Positions 16,796 through 24,435 of a stretch of DNA of 26,193 nucleotides are shown here, piece by piece. Numbering within the stretch: position 1 is the first letter of the stretch; each line of letters starts with the position of its first letter. Under the pieces are notes generated by a model. That model was not told the origin of the DNA. It saw only the letters and a list, made by a program, of their open reading frames with translations, and ran no database searches. This DNA is from an uncultured Bacteroidales bacterium (GTDB taxonomy: Bacteria; Bacteroidota; Bacteroidia; Bacteroidales; UBA932), in NCBI GenBank assembly GCA_934725015.1, contig CAKVAS010000028.1, positions 1-26,193 of the forward strand. The letters run 5' to 3'. A program made the translations under genes and the position numbers.

Positions 16796-17272
16796 TCAAA
16801 AGAATATTGTGTTCTGTGCCTTGGTTATGACATCGACGTTTATCGTCTTACCGATTATCTTCATCATCCGCAGATAATCCGTCGTCACTGGGAGGACTAT
16901 TATGCTGTCCTGATTGTCATAGACAGCCTGAACTTCCGCCAGATCTTCCTTTATCCGATTGTATGTCGCGACCGGACTTTCCGCCAGAAATATGGATTTC
17001 TGAATCCTCGTGCAGCCGGATTTCTGAAGATAGCGGACAACAAGGTTTCTGACCTTGTCGCTCTCAATGTCATACATCACAAAAAACAACATACGCCCAT
17101 TCTGTTTTCTTGCATTTTCCGTAAGTCCCAATATCCTGTCAACCCGAAGCGCCAGCGGGGTCAGAGGATTATCATCAACGGAGCCCGGACTCGGCCCTCC
17201 GGATATTCCGGACTCTGCCAGAGCCTTCATTTTCTGAACGAAAGACAGGGGTGGTTTTCTTTTTCTCGGCAT
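16796..17272 (-). CDS. cas2: Cas2 with N-terminal extension
   Basis: Cas2 forms the integration complex with Cas1. The ferredoxin-like Cas2 core starts at about residue 61 (MLFFVMYDIESDKVRNLVVRY, with the conserved Asp68 in YDI) and continues through GCTRIQKSIFL and DSIIVLPVT, a normal Cas2 of about 98 residues. The first 60 residues are extra, basic at the start (MPRKRKPPLSF) and otherwise low in recognisable features. The upstream ATG at 17272 is preferred because it lies 18 bp after the preceding stop, whereas starting at the core would leave a gap of about 200 bp in an otherwise compact operon. Whether the extension is a real interaction domain is unknown. Confidence 0.92.
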   Translation of the reverse strand: MPRKRKPPLSFVQKMKALAESGISGGPSPGSVDDNPLTPLALRVDRILGLTENARKQNGRMLFFVMYDIESDKVRNLVVRYLQKSGCTRIQKSIFLAESPVATYNRIKEDLAEVQAVYDNQDSIIVLPVTTDYLRMMKIIGKTINVDVITKAQNTIFF

Positions 17273-17290
17273 AGGAAACTGTTTCTGAGG

Positions 17291-18316
17291 TTACATTGCC
17301 AGATATGAGTTTACGGCATCCGCAAGCAACTGGTTCAGAGCCGCGTCCGTGCCGGTCTTTGGAGAAAGGACGACGGAAAACCCGCGATGCCCGTAAAAGA
17401 GATTCACCTCGGCCTTCTTCAATCCGAGCCTGGCCCTTATTTTCTTGCCGTACTGGATGTTGAGAATCTCATACACGTCCAGCCCGACCTCAGCTACGCT
17501 CGCGACAAGATTGTCAGCAATCTCATTCAGAACCTCGGGAACATACACCGACTTTTCCTTCGGTGCCCTCTTGGGACGTATGGCAAGCAGTTCCCTGATT
17601 TTCGCCATGGAATCCGCGTCAGGATCGGGAGCCTTAACCGCAGGAGTAGTCTGCGAAGACGCGGACTCGGCAATCTCCGCGACCGAGACCTCAACCTCTT
17701 TCCGGAATCTCAGAAGCTCCGCCGGGTCTTCCGCAGGAATGAACGCGTTCATGTCAACAGGCTCCGCACCGGGGTTATAATATGCGTCGGAATCGACACT
17801 CATGAAACAGGCGCGGGCGACATCCGATGTCTTGGAATCGACGACCTGCTGCAGGCCATAGGCAACGCTGTATTCATAGACGAACTTCTTGTAAAAGACA
17901 GAATACACCCCGGGATCGTAACATTTTTCCTTCAGCCTCATAATCACTTTCAGGCCGTCCTGTCCCGGAGAAAGAAAGCAAAGCATAGTCCTCGAATCCG
18001 CAATGATTCTGCTCTTCAGTTCAGTGACGGACAGACCCTTGTCGCCTATGTGGTCTATGTCTATCACAAAATGCTCGGTGTAGGCGAAATTCTCTGTCCT
18101 GCGGAACGGAGGATTGAAAGCAGCACAGACGAAGTAAGGAAGCTGCTGCTTCAGCTTCGAATACTGTTCCGCACTCATCTGGCGGACAATCCGCAGCTGA
18201 CTGATTCTTGAAGCCATTTCCGGTTTCGGATTCCGAAGCGCGTTGTAAAGATATTCGAGGGGTATCTTCTTCAGCGGTTCGGAAGCGCTCTTGACATTTG
18301 TACCTACGGACAGCAT
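17291..18316 (-). CDS. CRISPR-associated primase-polymerase-like protein (CAPP; VirE_N/BT4734-like)
   Basis: This 341-residue protein has an N-terminal domain like the VirE_N/BT4734 family, which I place with archaeo-eukaryotic primases. The expected motifs can be read: FVIDIDHI with Asp86 and Asp88 as metal ligands, SPGQDGLKVIMRL (116-128) as the nucleotide-binding motif, and Asp160 to Arg168 (DSKTSDVAR) followed by CFMSVDSDAYYNP. A lysine- and proline-rich linker precedes a C-terminal helical region (VPEVLNEIADNLVASVAEVG). The ATG at 18316 is chosen over a TTG at 18322 that overlaps the cas1 stop. Prim-pols linked to cas1/cas2 have been described as CAPPs in type III adaptation modules. This one sits exactly between cas1 and cas2. 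Activity is inferred from motifs only. Confidence 0.8.
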   Translation of the reverse strand: MLSVGTNVKSASEPLKKIPLEYLYNALRNPKPEMASRISQLRIVRQMSAEQYSKLKQQLPYFVCAAFNPPFRRTENFAYTEHFVIDIDHIGDKGLSVTELKSRIIADSRTMLCFLSPGQDGLKVIMRLKEKCYDPGVYSVFYKKFVYEYSVAYGLQQVVDSKTSDVARACFMSVDSDAYYNPGAEPVDMNAFIPAEDPAELLRFRKEVEVSVAEIAESASSQTTPAVKAPDPDADSMAKIRELLAIRPKRAPKEKSVYVPEVLNEIADNLVASVAEVGLDVYEILNIQYGKKIRARLGLKKAEVNLFYGHRGFSVVLSPKTGTDAALNQLLADAVNSYLAM

Positions 18317-18318
18317 AA

Positions 18319-19302
18319 TCAAACATATTTCTTAAACTTCTGAGCCAGATTCTGAGCATACAGTCCAATCTGCGTGGCACGGCTACGCTGCAGTCCCTTT
18401 TCCTCTATGACCTCTTCAAGATAGTCATTCACCGACTGAATCAGCACCCTCCTGCCGAGAGGCTCCAGCCAATATGAGCCGTCGCCGCGGACAGAATAAT
18501 GTTCCTCCGTGATGACATTCTGGCACAACAGCGAAAAGACGACATAGTCAATCCACACGCGGTAGAGCTCAATCACATCATATACGAGAACCGGCCGGTT
18601 ATAGTCGTCGCGGTGCATCACTCCGACATAAGGGTCTATGCCGGCCTTGATGAGGGCACCCTCTATCCTGCCGTAAAGAAGACCGTAGCCGTAATTGAGC
18701 ATCGCGTTGGCGACATCCATGGCGGGATGCTGACTTCTTGCCTCAAAACGGTATGTTTCAGGAAGAAAGAGGTTCATCGTGTCAAAATAAATCTTCGACG
18801 ACACGCCTTCCCATCCCCGAAGCGTCGAGGATATGTCGCTGACAATTTCCCCGTCAAGAGCGGAAATCTTTGTCCGATAGTCCTCAAGCCTGTTGATTGA
18901 CTTGTCAACGACACGCTGCATTTCGGAAGAGCCTGACGTGTTCATCATCAGCATCATCGCCTGCTGGTTCTGAATCTTCTTCGAAATCAGGTCCTTTATC
19001 CAAACGACCGCGTCATGTTCGAACGTGAAGGTCAGCTGCCCCTTGCGTATTGTGGAGACGGAGCCGTATTTCGGGCTCCAGATTCTCCCCATCGGCATTC
19101 CCGACTGTCCCATGAATATGATTTCTATCTCGTTTTCCACGGCAAGAAGCACGGCGTCGCTGGAAATCTGCGCACCCCGGCTCAGCTGTATGGAGCGGAT
19201 GCCGGCGACCGGAATCTTCTGGACGCCGTCATGATTAGAAATCACGAATCCCTCGTTGTCACGGGACAGCGACACCCCGAATGTGTTAATGACCAAATCC
19301 AT
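18319..19302 (-). CDS. cas1: CRISPR integrase Cas1
   Basis: Cas1 inserts new spacers at the leader end of the array. The 327-residue protein has the N-terminal beta domain with LSRGAQISSDAVLLAVENEIEIIFM. Its catalytic domain follows: Glu165 in LRGWEGVSSKIYF, His230 in PYVGVMHRDDYNRPVLVYD, and Asp242 in YDVIELYR. The spacing matches other Cas1 proteins. The linker segment NAMLNYGYGLLYGRIEGAL is typical. There is no fused reverse transcriptase or Cas6. The start overlaps the end of the helicase gene by 17 bp, and the downstream prim-pol-like gene follows after 2 bp, which points to tight translational coupling of these three genes. Confidence 0.97.
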   Translation of the reverse strand: MDLVINTFGVSLSRDNEGFVISNHDGVQKIPVAGIRSIQLSRGAQISSDAVLLAVENEIEIIFMGQSGMPMGRIWSPKYGSVSTIRKGQLTFTFEHDAVVWIKDLISKKIQNQQAMMLMMNTSGSSEMQRVVDKSINRLEDYRTKISALDGEIVSDISSTLRGWEGVSSKIYFDTMNLFLPETYRFEARSQHPAMDVANAMLNYGYGLLYGRIEGALIKAGIDPYVGVMHRDDYNRPVLVYDVIELYRVWIDYVVFSLLCQNVITEEHYSVRGDGSYWLEPLGRRVLIQSVNDYLEEVIEEKGLQRSRATQIGLYAQNLAQKFKKYV

Positions 19303-20761
19303 TGCGATATCCTTCTATATAAATGTCATCGACGACGAAGAGTTTTTCCTTCGCCCTCGTCATTGCCGTATAGACCCACTGGTACTTCTGCTTTGTCGGA
19401 TTCAGCATGATGTTCCTCGGGAAACAGGCATACACATTCGTCCACTCCCCGCCCTGGGCCTTGTGACAGGTCAGCGCATATCCGAAAGAAACGCGGAGGG
19501 CGTTGAGATACTTGTCGCTCATCATGAAACTCTTGAACGCCTCGCTCTTTTCCGGAACCCCCTTTTTGCGCATCCTCATGATGAAGTCAAAATAGAGCTT
19601 GCTCTGCCGGTCCGAGTCCAGATTGACCTGAGGCTGATAGAGAATCTCGTCTATCATAAGCTGCTTGAATTTCTTCTCAGTATAGAGTTCCTGAACCTCA
19701 ACCTCGCGGAATGTCAGTTCTGCCCGCTTCTCCGTCACCGGCGAAACGCTCAGGACCTTGAGCAGGTCACCGTTGCGGAATCCGGATATCAGATTATTCT
19801 GAACGACAAGCACAAGCTCATTCTTCTGCAGGATTCCGGAGAAGCCGAGCGCCTCTCTGAATTTAAGGCTGAAATTGTAACATCCGTTATTGCTCATGCA
19901 GATGAATATTGCCTTTCCGTAATTGCATCCGCGGATTTCGTCAAGGTAACGGGATACCAGCGTATCGACCGAATCCAGAAGCTCTATGTCAGGAACATTC
20001 CGGAATGGCAGTTTCTTCCAGCTGTTGACACGTCCGTAGAACAATTCATTTTCAGGAGCGTTCTCCCAAAGGTTCCGGACATCAGATGCGGCGCTGACAA
20101 TTCCATTGCCGTCGGACTGGCGCATGACTTCCGTCAAGACAGTTTCCTCAGCGTCTATGCCGAAACGTTCCTTAAAATAGGATGGGGAAAGGGCCGGGGA
20201 GGGTTCCCCAGTAACAGGCGCGAGCTGACACGGGTCTCCGACGAATATGAATTTGGCCGTCTTGTCATAACGCAGGAGGTCGGTCAGCAGCTTCCCGTTG
20301 CCGAAGCGTGACTGCACGACATTTTTTTCTTCCCTGTCTGAAATCATTGAGGCCTCGTCAACGACATAAACATCGGGGGACATCTCATCAGGGTGTCCCA
20401 AGTCGAACTGAATGCAAAGCTGTACCCCGTCGGCAAGCCTGCCGTCAGCGCCGGCCTTGAGTTTCTTCAAATCCGAATTAAAGCCGTCGAAGCGATATAT
20501 CTCACCATGGATTGTGCCTGCGGGACAGTCAGTCGCATCGCCCAAGACCTTGGCCGCACGACCGGTCGAGGCCAGAAGCCCGTAGCTGATTTGCCTCGCG
20601 GACATATAACTGATGAGCTTCCTGATCATTGTAGTCTTGCCCGTCCCGGCAAAACCTTTCAGGATAAAGACCTTAGAGTCCTTATCTTTCAGAAAGTCGC
20701 TGATTTTTTCCAACGCGGCCCCCTGTCCCTCGTTAAGCACAATTTCCTTCTCGTTACTCAT
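19286..20761 (-). CDS. RecD/Pif1-like superfamily 1 helicase in the cas operon
   Basis: A 491-residue SF1B-type helicase. Visible motifs are Walker A GFAGTGKTT (36-44), motif Ia LLASTGRAAKVL, Walker B VVDEASMI (133-140), motif III FVGDPCQLAPV (173-183), and an arginine-bearing motif LTEVMRQSDG. C-terminal motifs include ALTCHKAQGGEWTNV and YTAMTRAKEKLFVV (UvrD_C_2 type). No nuclease domain is evident. The ATG at 20761 overlaps the previous stop as ATGAGTAA (8 bp); an upstream in-frame ATG at 20779 lies deeper in the previous gene. The gene also overlaps cas1. A helicase here could feed single-stranded or processed DNA to the prim-pol and Cas1-Cas2, or trim prespacers. That role is inference. 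Confidence 0.9.
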   Translation of the reverse strand: MSNEKEIVLNEGQGAALEKISDFLKDKDSKVFILKGFAGTGKTTMIRKLISYMSARQISYGLLASTGRAAKVLGDATDCPAGTIHGEIYRFDGFNSDLKKLKAGADGRLADGVQLCIQFDLGHPDEMSPDVYVVDEASMISDREEKNVVQSRFGNGKLLTDLLRYDKTAKFIFVGDPCQLAPVTGEPSPALSPSYFKERFGIDAEETVLTEVMRQSDGNGIVSAASDVRNLWENAPENELFYGRVNSWKKLPFRNVPDIELLDSVDTLVSRYLDEIRGCNYGKAIFICMSNNGCYNFSLKFREALGFSGILQKNELVLVVQNNLISGFRNGDLLKVLSVSPVTEKRAELTFREVEVQELYTEKKFKQLMIDEILYQPQVNLDSDRQSKLYFDFIMRMRKKGVPEKSEAFKSFMMSDKYLNALRVSFGYALTCHKAQGGEWTNVYACFPRNIMLNPTKQKYQWVYTAMTRAKEKLFVVDDIYIEGYRNGFGH

Positions 20762-22481
20762 AGTCTCTGAATCTGACAAAGTCGAAGTCTGACGTTTTCG
20801 TGCCGTCCGGGTTCTCGACCACGCTCCGGGCAGTCGTCGAGGCCACGCACCGGATGCCGGAAGCCCTCAGTTTCCTGACAAGCATATATGTCAATGTCAT
20901 TTCTCCCATTAGGTGAACAACTGCATTTTTACCGTCAGCCGCATCAAGAATCTTCGTAAGTTCCTCACTCGCGACACGTTCCAGTTCCGCAGAGTCCGCT
21001 TCCGGAGCCACGCTTCTGAACGGGATGTCAACGATTTCGCCGAGTTTCTTTGCCGCCGAAAGCTGCTTTTGAGACCAGCAGGAAGACGGGTGGTTGGAGT
21101 AGTTGATGAAGACGGGATGCGTTTCTTCTGTTGAGGCGGTGTTCCGCTCAACAATTATTTCCGGAAAATCGGCATTGAAGATTTCCTCTATGCATCGGTC
21201 GATGAGTTTATTTAGTTGGCCAACTATGCTCTTTAAATTGGACTCCTTTGAATACCCCGCATGATTAGCCGAATTCCGACAAGCGGTCAATTTCAGATAT
21301 ATTTGCCGCACAGACTTTATAAAATCATTGCACAACAATATTTTAGTCAGAGAACTATTTGCCGCCAATTTTCCGGTCCATTCGCTACTGTCTTTAACAT
21401 ACTTCTCGGACAGTCCCAATATAGCTGACCAATAGTCTCTGTTTTCACGAACATCATCATAGGGATTCAGAGTCGAATATCTTTCAACAAACAATGTAAC
21501 TATCCCCTCTTGGCACAATGTGTACCCTTGTTGGAAAAGCGAATATTCTTCACACCACCGCAAGGCCGCCACTATATTTCCGGGACTCTCTGCGATAAAC
21601 GTGTCAATTTTTTCCTCTATAGAATCCAACACCTTGACCAGCGGTTGCTGCAATTCTCCGCTGCGAGACAACTCCGTAATTAAAGACTTTGCGTTATTGG
21701 CCGCCTCTCCTCGAATTATATCTAATGATTGGCAGACTAATATCTCATTGGCAAATGTTTCAAGACTCTTACCGACGCGAAATACGGACTGCTTGATATG
21801 AGTAGAAAAGACATTCTGATTTACATTAAATTTAGCCGCCTTCACAATCGGTTCCACCCGCCCAGTTTCCTTAAATGCCCCGGCCGCGAATGTCCAGTCT
21901 TCGAGTATCGACAATGGCAGCAAATCGACTATCGGAGCCAAGTCGTTTTCCGGGTTATTATTATCCCGCTCCCTCCCTTCGTAATTACCATATGACATAT
22001 AGACGACACGCACATTTTTCAAGAACTTCGCATAGTTCCCAAGTACGAGCAATAGCATCGGAAGATACCGGAAAGCATGAGTTAAGTCAAAATAGAGTTC
22101 ATCACCGTCCTGCAACAAATCGAAGACAATACCGAATACCTGCCACATTTCGTCCTCGTTTTTCCCATCAGGGATGCTGACTTCCCGAACTTGACAAGGC
22201 AGTCGGGTCTCTCCAAGAACTTTCTCCAAGCGTTCATAATGTTCATCACATTCGGTTTTATTATTGTGGCGTGTCTCATTAGCACCAACCCAATTATCCT
22301 CTCTCGCCTTGTTGGTAAGCATTATATATGCTGAATCTTCCCTTGTCCAATCTTTTGCGCCAATATCCTCAAGCACAGCTTTCTGGACGAACCGTGTCTG
22401 GACAGAAGCGTTGCGCCCCATATATATGCACTTGTCGTAGAAGCCGGTGCCCAACACCGACATAAAAACTTTTCTCGCCAT
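20754..22481 (-). CDS. CARF-HEPN ribonuclease (Csx1/Csx2-like) with extra C-terminal domain
   Basis: A 575-residue protein. Residues 1-200 form a CARF domain of the Csx1/Csx2 type (MARKVFMSVLGTGFY, then DELYFDLTHAFRYLPML at about 128-143), expected to bind cyclic oligoadenylate. Residues of about 240-440 are a HEPN-like helical domain with the RNase motif Arg402-NSAN-His407. From about 455 a separate compact domain follows (PVFINYSNHPSSCWSQKQL, then VHLMGEMTLTYMLVRKL, IRCVASTTAR and a C-terminal DFVRFRDYE). It looks like a small stand-alone CRISPR-linked protein, as far as I can recall, possibly a signalling-turnover domain. The start MARKVF at 22481 is 7 bp after the preceding stop; the longer frame from 22520 would overlap it. 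The central part is more AT-rich than its neighbours. Confidence 0.88.
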   Translation of the reverse strand: MARKVFMSVLGTGFYDKCIYMGRNASVQTRFVQKAVLEDIGAKDWTREDSAYIMLTNKAREDNWVGANETRHNNKTECDEHYERLEKVLGETRLPCQVREVSIPDGKNEDEMWQVFGIVFDLLQDGDELYFDLTHAFRYLPMLLLVLGNYAKFLKNVRVVYMSYGNYEGRERDNNNPENDLAPIVDLLPLSILEDWTFAAGAFKETGRVEPIVKAAKFNVNQNVFSTHIKQSVFRVGKSLETFANEILVCQSLDIIRGEAANNAKSLITELSRSGELQQPLVKVLDSIEEKIDTFIAESPGNIVAALRWCEEYSLFQQGYTLCQEGIVTLFVERYSTLNPYDDVRENRDYWSAILGLSEKYVKDSSEWTGKLAANSSLTKILLCNDFIKSVRQIYLKLTACRNSANHAGYSKESNLKSIVGQLNKLIDRCIEEIFNADFPEIIVERNTASTEETHPVFINYSNHPSSCWSQKQLSAAKKLGEIVDIPFRSVAPEADSAELERVASEELTKILDAADGKNAVVHLMGEMTLTYMLVRKLRASGIRCVASTTARSVVENPDGTKTSDFDFVRFRDYE

Positions 22482-22488
22482 AACTAAT

Positions 22489-23634
22489 TCACCTTGCGTT
22501 ATTTTCCGACATGATGTCATTCAGCATTTTAAAAAGAGCCTTCTTCCCGCGCGGACAACGCTTTGCGTCCAAAAGGCTGTAGTGCGCAATCTTGTTCGTA
22601 TCACACTTCTCAATAGCCTGCGCCTTCATATTTTCTTGCGTAATGAATATCGCCTTCGCTCCCAATCCTCCATAATTCTTGACCGCCGAAGTGAATTTGT
22701 CTATATCCGTATAGTCAAAAACTTGGGTTTTGCATTCCACAAACAAAAGTTTATTTCCGACATTAGCAATTATGTCAATCTCATTCTTCGGATTCCTGTT
22801 GTTATATGGGAACACCACATTCATCCAAACCTCACGGCAAGCCGACCACGAAGACAGCCATGAGGCTATCTCATACTCGAACCAACCGGAAGAAGTAATC
22901 ATATTGAAAGCATGAGGTGACATGAATTCGAATGTCTCGTGTCTCCCGTTCCTAGCTACCATATATAGGTTTACATATTGGCGACCGTCCTTGTTCTTGT
23001 CCCATGTAATCTCGGAATAAGTATTCTGGTCACACACGCGGCCGAGTCTATTGTATGTAAACATATTCCTGTTCTGCTTTGTCGGTATAGTCACGGCATT
23101 GAACTGTTCCGGGTACTTTTCCCGCACTTTCTTGACTTCAGGAAGCAAATCCAAGTCCTCTCCAGTATAGTCGGAAAATTGCGTGAAGTCCTGAACCCTT
23201 GTCTGGTTAAATTTGAAGATGTCGGCAATATGCATTGGAACCGATTCCTTTGTACTGGAATCATGATAGTTATATATCCGGCAACTCTGATCGACATACA
23301 GCAACTCCAGATTCTGATACTTTTCCGAGAGCATGGCAACTGCAATGCTCCAAGGCTTGGTTCCGCTTGATATATTGAACTCGACCTCATTGCATTCATT
23401 TCTGCACAGAAGTTCGTCAAGTTTCGGAATAACCCCGAAACAGTCAATCGGATCAAGCTCAATCAATTCTACAGGCTTGCCAATATCCTGCTTTATGTCA
23501 GCGGCCATAATGTCAGCAGCCGACTTTGTCGATGACGAATGAAGAAGGATGAAACTCTCGGCACGGCTTTCCCGAATTGCCAGATACACCGGCATCGTCT
23601 GCCCGCCGACGAGGGCTATATGAACCACACTCAT
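22489..23634 (-). CDS. card1: Card1/Can2-type CARF nuclease
   Basis: A 381-residue ancillary type III effector. The N-terminal CARF domain (about 1-145) has HIALVGGQTMPVYLAI and the ligand-binding NISSGTKPWSIA (87-98). The C-terminal PD-(D/E)XK domain shows Asp287 (NEIDIIANVG) and Glu300-Cys-Lys302 (LLFVECKTQ), the catalytic pattern of the Card1/Can2 (DUF1887) family, with Phe252-Glu253 of the GWFEYEIA helix upstream. Proteins of this type cut nucleic acids non-specifically when bound by cyclic tetra-adenylate. The ATG at 23634 is 11 bp after the cas6 stop. The gene is intact. No gene for a Cas10 that would make the activator is present in this window. Confidence 0.93.
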   Translation of the reverse strand: MSVVHIALVGGQTMPVYLAIRESRAESFILLHSSSTKSAADIMAADIKQDIGKPVELIELDPIDCFGVIPKLDELLCRNECNEVEFNISSGTKPWSIAVAMLSEKYQNLELLYVDQSCRIYNYHDSSTKESVPMHIADIFKFNQTRVQDFTQFSDYTGEDLDLLPEVKKVREKYPEQFNAVTIPTKQNRNMFTYNRLGRVCDQNTYSEITWDKNKDGRQYVNLYMVARNGRHETFEFMSPHAFNMITSSGWFEYEIASWLSSWSACREVWMNVVFPYNNRNPKNEIDIIANVGNKLLFVECKTQVFDYTDIDKFTSAVKNYGGLGAKAIFITQENMKAQAIEKCDTNKIAHYSLLDAKRCPRGKKALFKMLNDIMSENNAR

Positions 23635-23645
23635 AGAAATATACT

Positions 23646-24314
23646 TTATTGATTTACAGACATTATAGTGCCGAACCCGAGACTGACGCCCTTGCCAAGC
23701 CCGATAAATTCCGGAAGATTGACATTGGTTCTGAAACTTATGTCGAATCCGAGCATTTCAATGCCTTTATATTTAAATGTCCTCGTTGAAAGAATGTAAA
23801 CAATGGCAACATGAACCTGTCCCTCCAGAAATACGCCGACACCTTTTGCAAAGGACAGGATATTCCCAATCAGCAGATTTTCCAGAAAAGCGAGTTTGTC
23901 GGCCAATGAGTCCATGGCGCAATAGGCTTCATAATTTTCCTGATTCAACGGCAGCCAGCGGGAAATCTCGAATGTCCGCATCGCCACCGAGACTGATATG
24001 TCCATGCTCTGGCGAAACGCATCCGAGACTGAGGCACAAACCAATCGCCGCCCCAGACGCAGCTCCAACGGAGACTGATTTTCCAAAAGAAGTTCCTCAA
24101 GCTGAGGCACAGCCTCCTGAAGCGCCACAACCGCAGCGTATTCTCCGAGTTTCTTATATTGTATTAGAGGATAGGAATAACGTAGCCCATCAGGAAGATG
24201 CCCATGAAAAAGAGTGTCCGAATTTGATACCTTCGATATCAGAGCCCCGCGTAAAAAAGGCAGTTCAATGTCTTTCAAACGCACATCCAACATTACGCTT
24301 AAAACTTCTGTCAT
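23646..24314 (-). CDS. cas6: CRISPR RNA endonuclease Cas6
   Basis: A 222-residue protein at the head of the operon. The C-terminal glycine-rich loop GLGKGVSLGFGTI (about 207-219) is the hallmark of Cas6. The N-terminal half has LRYSYPLIQYKKLGEYAAVV, also typical. His38 and His40 (LFHGH) are candidate catalytic residues. Cas6 cuts the repeat RNA, and with this repeat the product would carry ATTAAGAC at the 5' end. It is somewhat short for a Cas6, but both expected regions are present. It is the first gene of the operon, 46 bp or less from a TATTTTTG promoter-like box, and divergent from the AlbA_2-type gene. Confidence 0.9.
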   Translation of the reverse strand: MTEVLSVMLDVRLKDIELPFLRGALISKVSNSDTLFHGHLPDGLRYSYPLIQYKKLGEYAAVVALQEAVPQLEELLLENQSPLELRLGRRLVCASVSDAFRQSMDISVSVAMRTFEISRWLPLNQENYEAYCAMDSLADKLAFLENLLIGNILSFAKGVGVFLEGQVHVAIVYILSTRTFKYKGIEMLGFDISFRTNVNLPEFIGLGKGVSLGFGTIMSVNQ

Positions 24315-24352
24315 AGGGTTACAGTCAAGTGTCTATATCTGTGATTGCGTGA

Positions 24353-24360
24353 CAAAAATA
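24353..24360 (-). promoter_or_regulatory. Candidate promoter of the cas operon, TATTTTTG
   Basis: It matches TAnnTTTG on the minus strand, with its last base 38 bp before the cas6 ATG. A TTTG lies only 12 bp further upstream, shorter than the usual spacing, so the -33 assignment is poor. The 121-bp divergent intergenic region must also hold the promoter of the AlbA_2-type gene, which I could not locate. Confidence 0.4.
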
Positions 24361-24435
24361 ATAAATATCACACAAAAAGACGCATTGTTGAGAAAAAATT
24401 TATAAATTAGCAAATGTCAATTAAAGAAATCTAGA

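Noticed and set aside
18317..18322. TTG start of the prim-pol-like gene overlapping cas1 (and the same situation at 16797-16799)
   Set aside because: ATG codons lie 6 bp further in both cases, just after the preceding stop, and are the more likely starts.
15573..24314. A single-effector (Cas9, Cas12 or Cas13) system
   Set aside because: No protein has RuvC/HNH features or a paired-HEPN giant effector; the one HEPN protein has a CARF domain and is an ancillary type III effector.
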